Below are positions 31,650-37,682 of a stretch of 37,682 nucleotides of DNA, one piece after another; the stretch's first letter is position 1, and each line of letters starts with the position of its first letter. The stretch is from NCBI GenBank assembly GCA_900318495.1, contig ONLA01000024.1, positions 1 to 37,682 of the forward strand, written 5' to 3'. A program made the position numbers and the translations under genes. The DNA is from an uncultured Eubacteriales bacterium. Its GTDB lineage: Bacteria > Bacillota > Clostridia > Oscillospirales > Acutalibacteraceae. A model generated the notes under the pieces. The model searched no databases and was not told where the DNA came from. It was given only the letters and a program-made list of their open reading frames with translations.

Positions 31650-32333
31650 TTAAGAATCTTCAAGCAAATCGGGACGTTTTGCTTTTGTTACCTCAATGCT
31701 TTTTTCGCGCCGCCAGCGCTCGATGTTCGCGTGGTGACCGCTTAAAAGAACCTCGGGAACCCCGATTCCGCGCCAGCTTGAGGGCTTGGTGTACTGCGGA
31801 TACTCCAAAAGGCCGTTAAAGTGGCTTTCCTCGGTAAAGCATTCGTTGTTCGTCAGCACGCCGGGAACCATACGGCACAAGGCGTCGGTGAAAACCATTG
31901 CCGGGATTTCGCCGCCCGTGAGCACATAATCGCCGATTGAGATTTCTTCGTCGATGAACGTATCGAGAAGCCTTTGGTCAACGCCCTCGTAGTGACCGCA
32001 GAGCACGCAGATGTTCTTCAGCTCGCCGAGCTCGCGCAGCTTTTGCTGGTTAAGAGTTTTGCCCTGAGGCGACATATATACAAAATACGGGCGTTCGCCT
32101 GTTTGTTCACAAATGTGCTCAAAGCAAAGCGCGATAGGCTCCGCCTTCATCAGCATTCCCATTCCGCCGCCGTAGGGCGTGTCGTCAACTCGGCGGTGCT
32201 TGTCAAGGGCGAAGTCGCGCAGCTGGTGGGTGTGGATTTCAACCGCGCCGCTTTTTTGCGCCCTGCCGATTATGCTGTCGCCCAGAACAGGCTCGAACAT
32301 TTCGGGAAACAGCGTGATTATGTCAATCCTCAT
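31650..32333 (-). CDS. trmD: tRNA (guanine37-N1)-methyltransferase
   Basis: SPOUT-family methyltransferase of 227 aa that makes m1G37, preventing frameshifts. Motifs: RIDIITLFPEMF, YGGGMGMLMKAEP, MSPQGKTLNQQ, the knot LCGHYEGVDQRLLDTFIDEEISIGDYVL (family block), and GGEIPAM. The ATG at 32333 lies inside the rimM end (11-bp overlap), with AAAGGAAT upstream; a TTG two codons earlier is possible. rplS, often next, is absent. Confidence 0.97.
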   Translation of the reverse strand: MRIDIITLFPEMFEPVLGDSIIGRAQKSGAVEIHTHQLRDFALDKHRRVDDTPYGGGMGMLMKAEPIALCFEHICEQTGERPYFVYMSPQGKTLNQQKLRELGELKNICVLCGHYEGVDQRLLDTFIDEEISIGDYVLTGGEIPAMVFTDALCRMVPGVLTNNECFTEESHFNGLLEYPQYTKPSSWRGIGVPEVLLSGHHANIERWRREKSIEVTKAKRPDLLEDS

Positions 32334-32838
32334 CGTCAAAAATTCCTTTCATCGGACGAATCAATACGTAACCGCCGTCAACGTTGCGTTCGGGAAAAAC
32401 CTCGCTGATTACCGGCGCAAGGTATTTTTTGCCGTCCGCGCCGGTGATTTCGTAAACATCGTTCGCGCCCGTGCGCAGAACGTCGGAAATTTTTCCGTAG
32501 TTTTTGCGGTTATCGGCGTCGATTACGTCAAGCCCGATTAAATCCTGAACAAAGTTAACGCCCTCGGCAAGCTCGATTTCGTCGCGGTTGATGTAAACGA
32601 TTTTTCCGCGCAGGCGCTCCGCCTGTTCGATTGAGTCAACTCCCTTTATTTTGGCAAGAGTAATGTTTTTGTGGGGACGGCTTTTTACCTCGATTGAGGT
32701 TTCGCCGTTCGAATCGAGGTAAAGCGTGGTGAATTCGCTTAAAAACCGCGGTGAGTCGCACCAGGGGTCAATCCTTACCTCGCCCTTTATTCCGTGGGTT
32801 CCGACAATTTTGCCGGACTCTAAATACTGCTTTTTCAT
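32323..32838 (-). CDS. rimM: Ribosome maturation factor RimM
   Basis: 30S assembly factor of 171 aa that binds S19. The N-terminal RimM domain has GKIVGTHGIKGEVRI and the typical FTTLYLDSNGE stretch; a PRC-barrel half follows (LIGLDVIDADNRKNYGKISDVLRTGANDVYEI as a family block) with LAPVISEVFPERNVDGGYVLI. ATG 32838 follows AAGGCAGTG. It is coupled to trmD, as usual, but stands behind mutS2 and not rpsP/KH-protein genes. Confidence 0.95.
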   Translation of the reverse strand: MKKQYLESGKIVGTHGIKGEVRIDPWCDSPRFLSEFTTLYLDSNGETSIEVKSRPHKNITLAKIKGVDSIEQAERLRGKIVYINRDEIELAEGVNFVQDLIGLDVIDADNRKNYGKISDVLRTGANDVYEITGADGKKYLAPVISEVFPERNVDGGYVLIRPMKGIFDDED

Positions 32839-32889
32839 TTTATCACTGCCTTTAACACAATACCGCGCAATCACGGCACCGCGTTTATT

Positions 32890-35253
32890 TTATTTCAGTT
32901 CAACTATGGTTACGCCGTCCTCGCCCTCGCCGAAGGTGCCCAGGCGCTTGCTTTTTACCGCCTTGTGGGTGCGCAGGTGGGTGTTGATTTCACGGCGCAG
33001 AATACCGGTGCCCTTGCCGTGAATAATTGTGAGCTTTGAAACGCCCGAAAGCACGGCGTTGTCGATTGCCTTGTCAACGATTTGGATTGCGTCGTAGGCG
33101 GTTTCTCCGCGGACGTCAACCTCGGTTTCGGGGCGGACGTCAACACGGCTCGGAACACTGCGAGCCGGGGAAAATTTGGGTTTGTCAGGCTTGGCTTGGC
33201 TTTTTAAAAGACGCAGGTTTTTAACGTCCGCGCGCGTTTTTATTATGCCAATTTGAACCAGCGCGATTCCGTCCTTGTTGGGCGGAGTAAGCACGGTTCC
33301 GTTTTTGTCGATGTCGTAGACAAGCACCTCGTCGCCCGCCCTCAGCGGCCGCGGAAGCCTGTATTCCTCGGCGGGCGTCTGTTTGATTTTCACGGGGTCG
33401 GCGTGAGCCTCCATTTGGTCTATGTTTTTGCGAAGCTTCGCCCTGTCGCCTGCGGAAAGCTCCTTTTCCTTCCGTGCCTTTTCAAGCTCCTCAACAAGCG
33501 CGTCAGCCTGCGCTCTGGTGCGCGATACAATGCGCTGAGCCTCCTGCTTCGCGCGCTCGATTTCACGTTCGGCGTCAGCCCTGGCGCGTTTAAGCTCGTT
33601 TTCCGCCTTTTGCTTTTCGGTGTTTGCCTTGGCGGTAAGACGGTTGGCGTTTTCGACCTGGCGTTCAAGGCTTTGACGCTGCTTTTCAAGCTTTTCGACA
33701 ACGTCCTCGAACTGACGGCTTTCGCCCGAAACAAGGCTTTGCGCGCGGTCTATGATTTCCGGTTCCATACCGAGGCGCTTTGAAATTGCGAACGCGTTGC
33801 TCTTTCCCGGCACGCCGATTAAAAGCCTGTATGTCGGGCGGAGTGTCGCTACGTCAAATTCGCAGCTTCCGTTTTCGACGCCCTCGGTTCGCAGCGCAAA
33901 CTCCTTAAGCTCGGCGTAGTGGGTCGTTGAAGCGATTTTAGCGTGCTTTTCGCGCAGTCTTTCGAGTATGGCTATCGCCAGCGCCGCGCCCTCTACGGGG
34001 TCGGTTCCAGCGCCGAGCTCGTCAATTAAGCACAGTGAACCGGCGTTTGCGAGCTTTAATATTTGAATAATATTGGTCATATGAGCGGAAAACGTAGAAA
34101 GATTTTGCTCAATGCTCTGTTCGTCGCCTATGTCCACCAGCACGCGGCGGAAAATGCTCAGCTCGCTGTTGTCGGCGCAGGGAACCAAAAGTCCGCACAT
34201 CGCCATAAGCGTGAGCAGTCCGAGGGTTTTGAGCGTTACGGTTTTGCCGCCCGTGTTCGGGCCGGTGATTACAAGGGTGTCAAATTCGCCGCCCAGACGG
34301 ATGTCAACAGGCACAACCTTTTTGCTGTCGATAAGCGGATGACGCGCCTGTTTAAGATTGATTATGCCCCTGTCGTTGAGCACGGGCATACTTGCCCTCA
34401 TTCTGTAGGCAAGCTCAGCCTTGGCAAAAATCAGGTTAAGCGCAGTAAGATTTTTGTAGCTGCGGATTACCGCGTCGGCAAAATCGCCTGCCTCGGCGGA
34501 CAGCTCAAAGAGGATGCGCTCGATTTCCTCCTCTTCCTTTCCCCTGAGCACCTTGATGTCGTTGTTTGCCTGAACAACGCCCATAGGCTCGATAAAAACT
34601 GTCTGACCGCTTGACGAAGTGTCGTGCACAAGTCCGGGGACGTTGTTGCGGCACTCGCTTTTTACGGGCACAACATACCTTCCGTCACGCTGGGTAACGA
34701 TTGCCTCCTGCAAATACTTTATGTAGCTGGAGCTGTGGATTATTTTGTCGAGAACCTCGCGCGCTTTTGAGGACGCGGTGCGGATTTTCCGCCTGATGTC
34801 GGACAGCGCGCCGCTTGCCTTGTCGGAAATTTCGTCCTCGGAAATAATCGCGGAGGTGATTTTGTCCTCCAAATATTTATTGGAAACAAGTCCGCTGAAA
34901 TAGCCGTCGAGCGAGGTTTCCATTGACGCGAAGCGAGAATGCCATTCTTTGACGGTGCGGATAATGTGCAGGGTACGCGCGATTTTAAGCAGCTCGCCCG
35001 TGGTGAGGCAGCCGCCTGCCTGTGCGCGGCGAAGGTTGCCGGCGCAGTTTGAGGCTCCTCCGAACGACGGAGCGCCGAAGCGTCCGCTCAGCATTAACGC
35101 GTCGTCGGTCTGCTTTAAAAGCACGCGCGCTTTTTCAAGGTTGTACTGCGGTTCAAGCGCAAGCGCTGCTTCCTTTGAAGCGTCAAGATGAGTGAGGTTC
35201 GACAGCCGTTCGAGGATTTTGTCAAGTTCAAGTGTTTTGTAATGTCTGTTCAT
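32890..35253 (-). CDS. mutS2: MutS2 family ATPase/endonuclease
   Basis: Protein of 787 aa. The MutS core includes Walker A GPNTGGKT (331-338), LIDELGAGTDP (Walker B) and STTHYAELK. A long helical insert (about 520-620) is rich in K, E, R and A. The C-terminal Smr domain has VDVRGETAYDAIQIVD and HGKGTGILR. MutS2 lacks the mismatch-recognition domain; it suppresses recombination and, in Bacillus, also splits collided ribosomes for rescue. ATG 35253 has AGGAAA 7 nt upstream and leaves 10 bp to recO. A degenerate REP-like sequence fills the gap to rimM (about 32855-32885). Confidence 0.96.
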   Translation of the reverse strand: MNRHYKTLELDKILERLSNLTHLDASKEAALALEPQYNLEKARVLLKQTDDALMLSGRFGAPSFGGASNCAGNLRRAQAGGCLTTGELLKIARTLHIIRTVKEWHSRFASMETSLDGYFSGLVSNKYLEDKITSAIISEDEISDKASGALSDIRRKIRTASSKAREVLDKIIHSSSYIKYLQEAIVTQRDGRYVVPVKSECRNNVPGLVHDTSSSGQTVFIEPMGVVQANNDIKVLRGKEEEEIERILFELSAEAGDFADAVIRSYKNLTALNLIFAKAELAYRMRASMPVLNDRGIINLKQARHPLIDSKKVVPVDIRLGGEFDTLVITGPNTGGKTVTLKTLGLLTLMAMCGLLVPCADNSELSIFRRVLVDIGDEQSIEQNLSTFSAHMTNIIQILKLANAGSLCLIDELGAGTDPVEGAALAIAILERLREKHAKIASTTHYAELKEFALRTEGVENGSCEFDVATLRPTYRLLIGVPGKSNAFAISKRLGMEPEIIDRAQSLVSGESRQFEDVVEKLEKQRQSLERQVENANRLTAKANTEKQKAENELKRARADAEREIERAKQEAQRIVSRTRAQADALVEELEKARKEKELSAGDRAKLRKNIDQMEAHADPVKIKQTPAEEYRLPRPLRAGDEVLVYDIDKNGTVLTPPNKDGIALVQIGIIKTRADVKNLRLLKSQAKPDKPKFSPARSVPSRVDVRPETEVDVRGETAYDAIQIVDKAIDNAVLSGVSKLTIIHGKGTGILRREINTHLRTHKAVKSKRLGTFGEGEDGVTIVELK

Positions 35254-35263
35254 AAACTTTTTC

Positions 35264-36004
35264 CTATGCGATTGTTTTATAAAAAATAAGTGTTTTAAAA
35301 TCTTTTTCAAAGCGGTATTTCAGGTAGCTTTCGCTCGCCTGATTAAGCATATTAAGTCCTTCTTCCGTCAGCGAAAACGAAAACAGCTTGTCGTCGTCGG
35401 CATAAACGGTGTGCCTAAGCGCGTGAAGAGCGGATTCGCTAAGCGGTATTGCTCCGCCGCTCAGGCTGCGGCAGGAGGCACATTCAAGCCTGCCCTCGCG
35501 CGGAAGAAAATACATCAGCCCGGCGGTATATTCTCCGCACACCGAGCACATCCGCAGGTCGGGAAGGTAGCCTGCCATTGCGGAAAGCCGCATTTCAAGG
35601 CAGGGCTTTACCAAATTTTCGGGACGCTTGCCCTCGTTTATCAGGTAGAGCGAGTTTAAAACCAGCCTGAGATATTCCTCCGCCTGCTGTTCCCTCGGGC
35701 AAATTGTCAGCGCAAGCTCGCAAAAATACTGCGCAAGGCACATTTTTTTGACGTCGGCGCGAAGCTTTGAAAATATGCGCAGCGAACGCGCGTCGCCGAT
35801 TATGTAGCTGTCCCGGCTTTTGTAGAAGGTCAGCCGGGAATAGGAAAGCAGGGATGACGGCGCGCATTTTTGATTTTTTATGCTTTTGGCGCCCTTGACA
35901 AACGCCTTTATTACGCCGTGGGATTTTGTGAGAACGTGAACAAGCTTGTCCTGCTCACCGATATTCATTTCTTTGATTATCAAGCCGTCCGTTTGGAACT
36001 TCAT
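35264..36004 (-). CDS. recO: DNA repair protein RecO
   Basis: Recombination mediator of 246 aa that helps load RecA on SSB-coated DNA. It has an OB-fold N-terminus (TDGLIIKEMNIGEQDKLVHVLT as a family block), a helical C-terminal domain and a four-cysteine zinc site CSVCG...CASC. ATG 36004 follows AGGGAGG. Its first 50 bases overlap the end of the yqzL-like gene, and mutS2 follows after 10 bp, so the three are co-transcribed. Confidence 0.95.
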   Translation of the reverse strand: MKFQTDGLIIKEMNIGEQDKLVHVLTKSHGVIKAFVKGAKSIKNQKCAPSSLLSYSRLTFYKSRDSYIIGDARSLRIFSKLRADVKKMCLAQYFCELALTICPREQQAEEYLRLVLNSLYLINEGKRPENLVKPCLEMRLSAMAGYLPDLRMCSVCGEYTAGLMYFLPREGRLECASCRSLSGGAIPLSESALHALRHTVYADDDKLFSFSLTEEGLNMLNQASESYLKYRFEKDFKTLIFYKTIA

Positions 36005-36128
36005 CGGTGACCTCCCTGTTTATGGTGTCCGCGCCTGTGTTTTTTGAGTTCTGTATGCTTTTGTAGCGGATATAATCGAGCACGCTGCCGGTGGTGAGAA
36101 ACACCGACCACATATTCATTTCGTCCAT
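35955..36128 (-). CDS. yqzL: YqzL-like small protein upstream of recO
   Basis: Short gene of 57 aa. The N-terminus MWSVFLTTGSVLDYIRYK matches the W-x-VF-x-x-TG-x-x-x-x-Y pattern of Bacillus YqzL, which also sits directly before recO. ATG 36128 has GGAGG 7 nt upstream. The 3' end overlaps recO by 50 bases in another frame, longer than usual, so translational coupling is likely. Function of YqzL is unknown. Confidence 0.82.
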   Translation of the reverse strand: MDEMNMWSVFLTTGSVLDYIRYKSIQNSKNTGADTINREVTDEVPNGRLDNQRNEYR

Positions 36129-36224
36129 CAAAACACCTCCGCTGTTTAGTGTTTTGATTTTGCAGCGGTTTTATTGAATGAAATTTCAGGTAACGATAAA
36201 CTATTTGCCCGGCTTTTGCATTTT

Positions 36225-36303
36225 AGGCAACACCGCACAATTCAAGGCGCACGGCTTGCTTGAATATTATTCCGTCAGCTTGCCCAAAAAATCTCGGCAA
36301 GGC
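36225..36303. repeat. REP-like half element
   Basis: Starts AGGCAACACCGCACAATTCA, continues with the core GGCGCACGGCTTGCTTGAA and the extended segment ATATTATTCCGTC, and ends near TCTCGGCAAGGCG. The extended part matches the right half of 22904-23055 in reverse orientation; the second outer arm is missing. Confidence 0.75.
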
Positions 36304-36323
36304 GATTATACAATCATAAAAAC

Positions 36324-36523
36324 AACGTTGCTCCTATTGCCCTCACAGCTTATGATATTTCTATTCTGTCTCGCGAAACACCAAACGTCATCAAAAATCA
36401 AACGTTAAGTACGCGACGTGAAAAACGTTGCTCCCATTGCCCTCACAGCTTATGATATTTCTATTCTGTCTCGCGAAACACCAAACGTTATCAAAAATCA
36501 AACGTTAAGTACGCGAAGTAAAA
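36324..36523. repeat. Two-copy tandem repeat, 100-bp unit
   Basis: Copies 36324-36423 and 36424-36523 differ at only a few positions (for example CTCCTATTG/CTCCCATTG and GTCATC/GTTATC). The period is not a multiple of three and stops occur in each frame, so it is noncoding. It ends 13 nt before the era stop codon. Confidence 0.93.
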
Positions 36524-36536
36524 AACGCGAAGTTAA

Positions 36537-37451
36537 TTAGTCGAAATTCTTTTCGTCGTAGCCGAAGTTTTGTACAAGCCGCGCTCGGTTGCGCCAGTCC
36601 TCCTTGACCTTTATCCAGGTTTGCAGGAACACCTTGCAGTCAAAAAACCGCTCGATATCCTGACGGGCACAGGCGCTGATTTTTTTGAGCATAGAGCCGC
36701 CTTTGCCGATTATTATGCGCTTATGGGTTTCGCGCTCGCAGTAAATCGTGGCGTCGATGTCGAGGATTCCGTTTTCGCGCGTTTTCATTTTTTCGATTAC
36801 AACGGCGGTTCCGTGAGGTATTTCCTTGTCGCAAAAGCGCAGGATTTTTTCACGGATGATTTCGGAAACAATTACGCGCTCGGGCTGGTCGGTAAGGGTG
36901 TCGTCGTCAAAGAAGTGACCGCCCTCCGACGCCTGCTTTTTAAGCTCGTCAAGCAGCTCGTTAAGTCCGCTGCCGTCCTGAGCGCTTACGGGTACAACCG
37001 CCTCGAAATCGTAAAGCCGGGAATAGGTAAGGATTTGCTTCATCAGCTCCTCCTTTTCCTTCAGCGTGTCGATTTTGTTGATTGCGAGAATCGCAGGCAT
37101 TTCCATCGCCTTAAACTTTTCTATAAGCGACAAATCGGCAGGCGACGGCTCGCGCCCTGCTTCAACAACAAGCAGACAGCAGTCAACGCCGCCGACAGAC
37201 TCGTTAACCGAACGCACCATATATTTTCCGAGCGAATTTTTCGGCTTGTGCATACCCGGCGTGTCAAAAAAGACAATCTGGTATTCTCCTTGGGTGAGCA
37301 CGCCCGTTATGCGGTTGCGGGTAGTCTGGGGCTTTGACGATACAATCGCGATTTTTTGCCCGAGAAGGCGGTTTAAGATTGAGCTTTTGCCGACGTTCGG
37401 TCTGCCGACAATAGCGACAAACACGGATTTATCGTTTTGATTATTAGTCAT
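36537..37451 (-). CDS. era: GTPase Era
   Basis: Essential GTPase of 304 aa for 30S maturation that binds the 3' end of 16S rRNA. G1 GRPNVGKSS (16-24), DTPG (63-66), NKID (125-128) and VSAQ are present, followed by a C-terminal KH domain with IIGKGG (247-252). ATG 37451 follows GAGGT at 7 nt; the longer frame lacks a better start. It is separated from yqzL-recO, which often follow it directly in Firmicutes, by 408 bp of repeats. Confidence 0.97.
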   Translation of the reverse strand: MTNNQNDKSVFVAIVGRPNVGKSSILNRLLGQKIAIVSSKPQTTRNRITGVLTQGEYQIVFFDTPGMHKPKNSLGKYMVRSVNESVGGVDCCLLVVEAGREPSPADLSLIEKFKAMEMPAILAINKIDTLKEKEELMKQILTYSRLYDFEAVVPVSAQDGSGLNELLDELKKQASEGGHFFDDDTLTDQPERVIVSEIIREKILRFCDKEIPHGTAVVIEKMKTRENGILDIDATIYCERETHKRIIIGKGGSMLKKISACARQDIERFFDCKVFLQTWIKVKEDWRNRARLVQNFGYDEKNFD

Positions 37452-37531
37452 AATATACCTCATATAATTCAGCTTTATTATAATCAGCCGTCGCTCTTGC
37501 CGCAGAGCGGCAAATCGGGCGGGCAATATTT

Positions 37532-37540
37532 ATTATATCA
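37532..37540 (-). promoter_or_regulatory. Candidate extended -10 promoter for era
   Basis: The minus strand reads TGATATAAT, a consensus -10 with TGn. No clear -35. The leader carries a small GCCGC/GCGGC hairpin. Confidence 0.4.
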
Positions 37541-37551
37541 CATATCGGCGC

Positions 37552-37586
37552 GAAAAAAAAGAGGCAATCATAAAGAAAGCCTCTTT
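37552..37586 (-). terminator. Terminator of a minus-strand gene beyond the window
   Basis: Stem AAAGAGGC/GCCTCTTT (37558-37565 with 37579-37586), followed on the minus strand by eight T residues. Its gene must lie to the right of the window. Confidence 0.85.
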
Positions 37587-37681
37587 ATACTAATACCTAA
37601 TAAAAAGTAGCCAATCTTTGCGGTCTATTTTCCGCAATACTGCGTTGTCGTCCTTGCAAGGCGCCAGCCTTGCCGCGTCCT
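37586..37681 (+). repeat. Dispersed 96-bp element, copy D
   Basis: Full-length copy, identical to 27062-27157. It starts at the foot of the terminator stem, again at a gene 3' end. The window ends one base later. Confidence 0.95.
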
Positions 37682-37682
37682 T

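Larger units (their letters stand above)
36129..36536. other. Repeat-rich gap between era and yqzL
   Basis: About 408 bp without a gene. It holds a REP-like half element (36225-36303) and a 100-bp tandem duplication (36324-36523). No convincing promoter for yqzL-recO was seen; TATAAT-like sites lack good partners. Confidence 0.6.

Noticed and set aside
31556-31819. Plus-strand open frame overlapping the trmD end
   Set aside because: It runs antisense into trmD, has no ribosome binding site and no recognisable protein features.
36178-36408. Plus-strand open frame across the REP and tandem repeat
   Set aside because: No ribosome binding site, crosses repetitive noncoding DNA, and the second 100-bp copy does not keep the frame.
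36324-36523. CRISPR array
   Set aside because: Two 100-bp direct copies without short repeats and unique spacers; no cas gene in the window.

Overview
The window looks like a chromosomal segment of a spore-forming Clostridia bacterium, most likely of the Oscillospiraceae/Ruminococcaceae type. This is inferred from a sigma-G gene, a Firmicutes-style division/cell-wall (dcw) cluster, an HPr with both His15 and Ser46, a YqzL-RecO pair, MutS2, strong AAGGAGG-type ribosome binding sites and TTGACA-17-TATAAT promoters. Most genes lie on the minus strand. No rRNA, tRNA, CRISPR array or complete IS was seen.

Layout. 1-4.5 kb: sporulation sigma factor G, a PAP2 lipid phosphatase, and a plus-strand two-component system (LytS-type kinase plus a receiver/SARP-type regulator). 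4.5-12.6 kb: an accessory stretch with a large EF-G/TetM-like GTPase fused to a C-terminal YacP/Rae1-like NYN nuclease domain, a metallo-beta-lactamase-fold hydrolase, an alpha/beta hydrolase, two zinc-ribbon proteins, a secreted CAP protein and a mucin-like Pro/Thr-rich membrane protein. 12.7-25.4 kb: the dcw cluster in the order mraZ-rsmH-ftsL-pbp-mraY-ftsW-murG-murA-ftsQ-ftsZ, read leftwards from a recognisable mraZ promoter with a five-box MraZ operator and closed by a terminator after ftsZ. 25.5-27.6 kb: a broken leucine-rich-repeat surface-protein gene, a repeat insertion and a cluster of hairpins. 27.6-37.5 kb: housekeeping genes (a coiled-coil protein, coaD, rsmD, uvrC, ptsH, trmD, rimM, mutS2, recO, yqzL, era).

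The genes work together mainly in the dcw block. MurA and MraY/MurG make lipid II. FtsW (SEDS polymerase) with the PASTA-domain class B PBP builds septal wall. FtsQ and FtsL scaffold the divisome, FtsZ drives it, and MraZ/RsmH sit at the regulatory head. murB-murF and ftsA are not in the cluster. The right-hand block combines translation and ribosome maturation (TrmD, RimM, Era, RsmD) with DNA repair (MutS2, RecO, UvrC).

The most unusual content is (i) the translational-GTPase/NYN-nuclease fusion and (ii) a dispersed 96-bp element. That element has three copies identical over 94 bp, one shorter reverse copy and one 19-bp fragment, all located at gene 3' ends. One copy splits the 3' end of the LRR gene in frame. 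A second, REP/MITE-like palindromic family and a 100-bp two-copy tandem repeat also occupy intergenic space.
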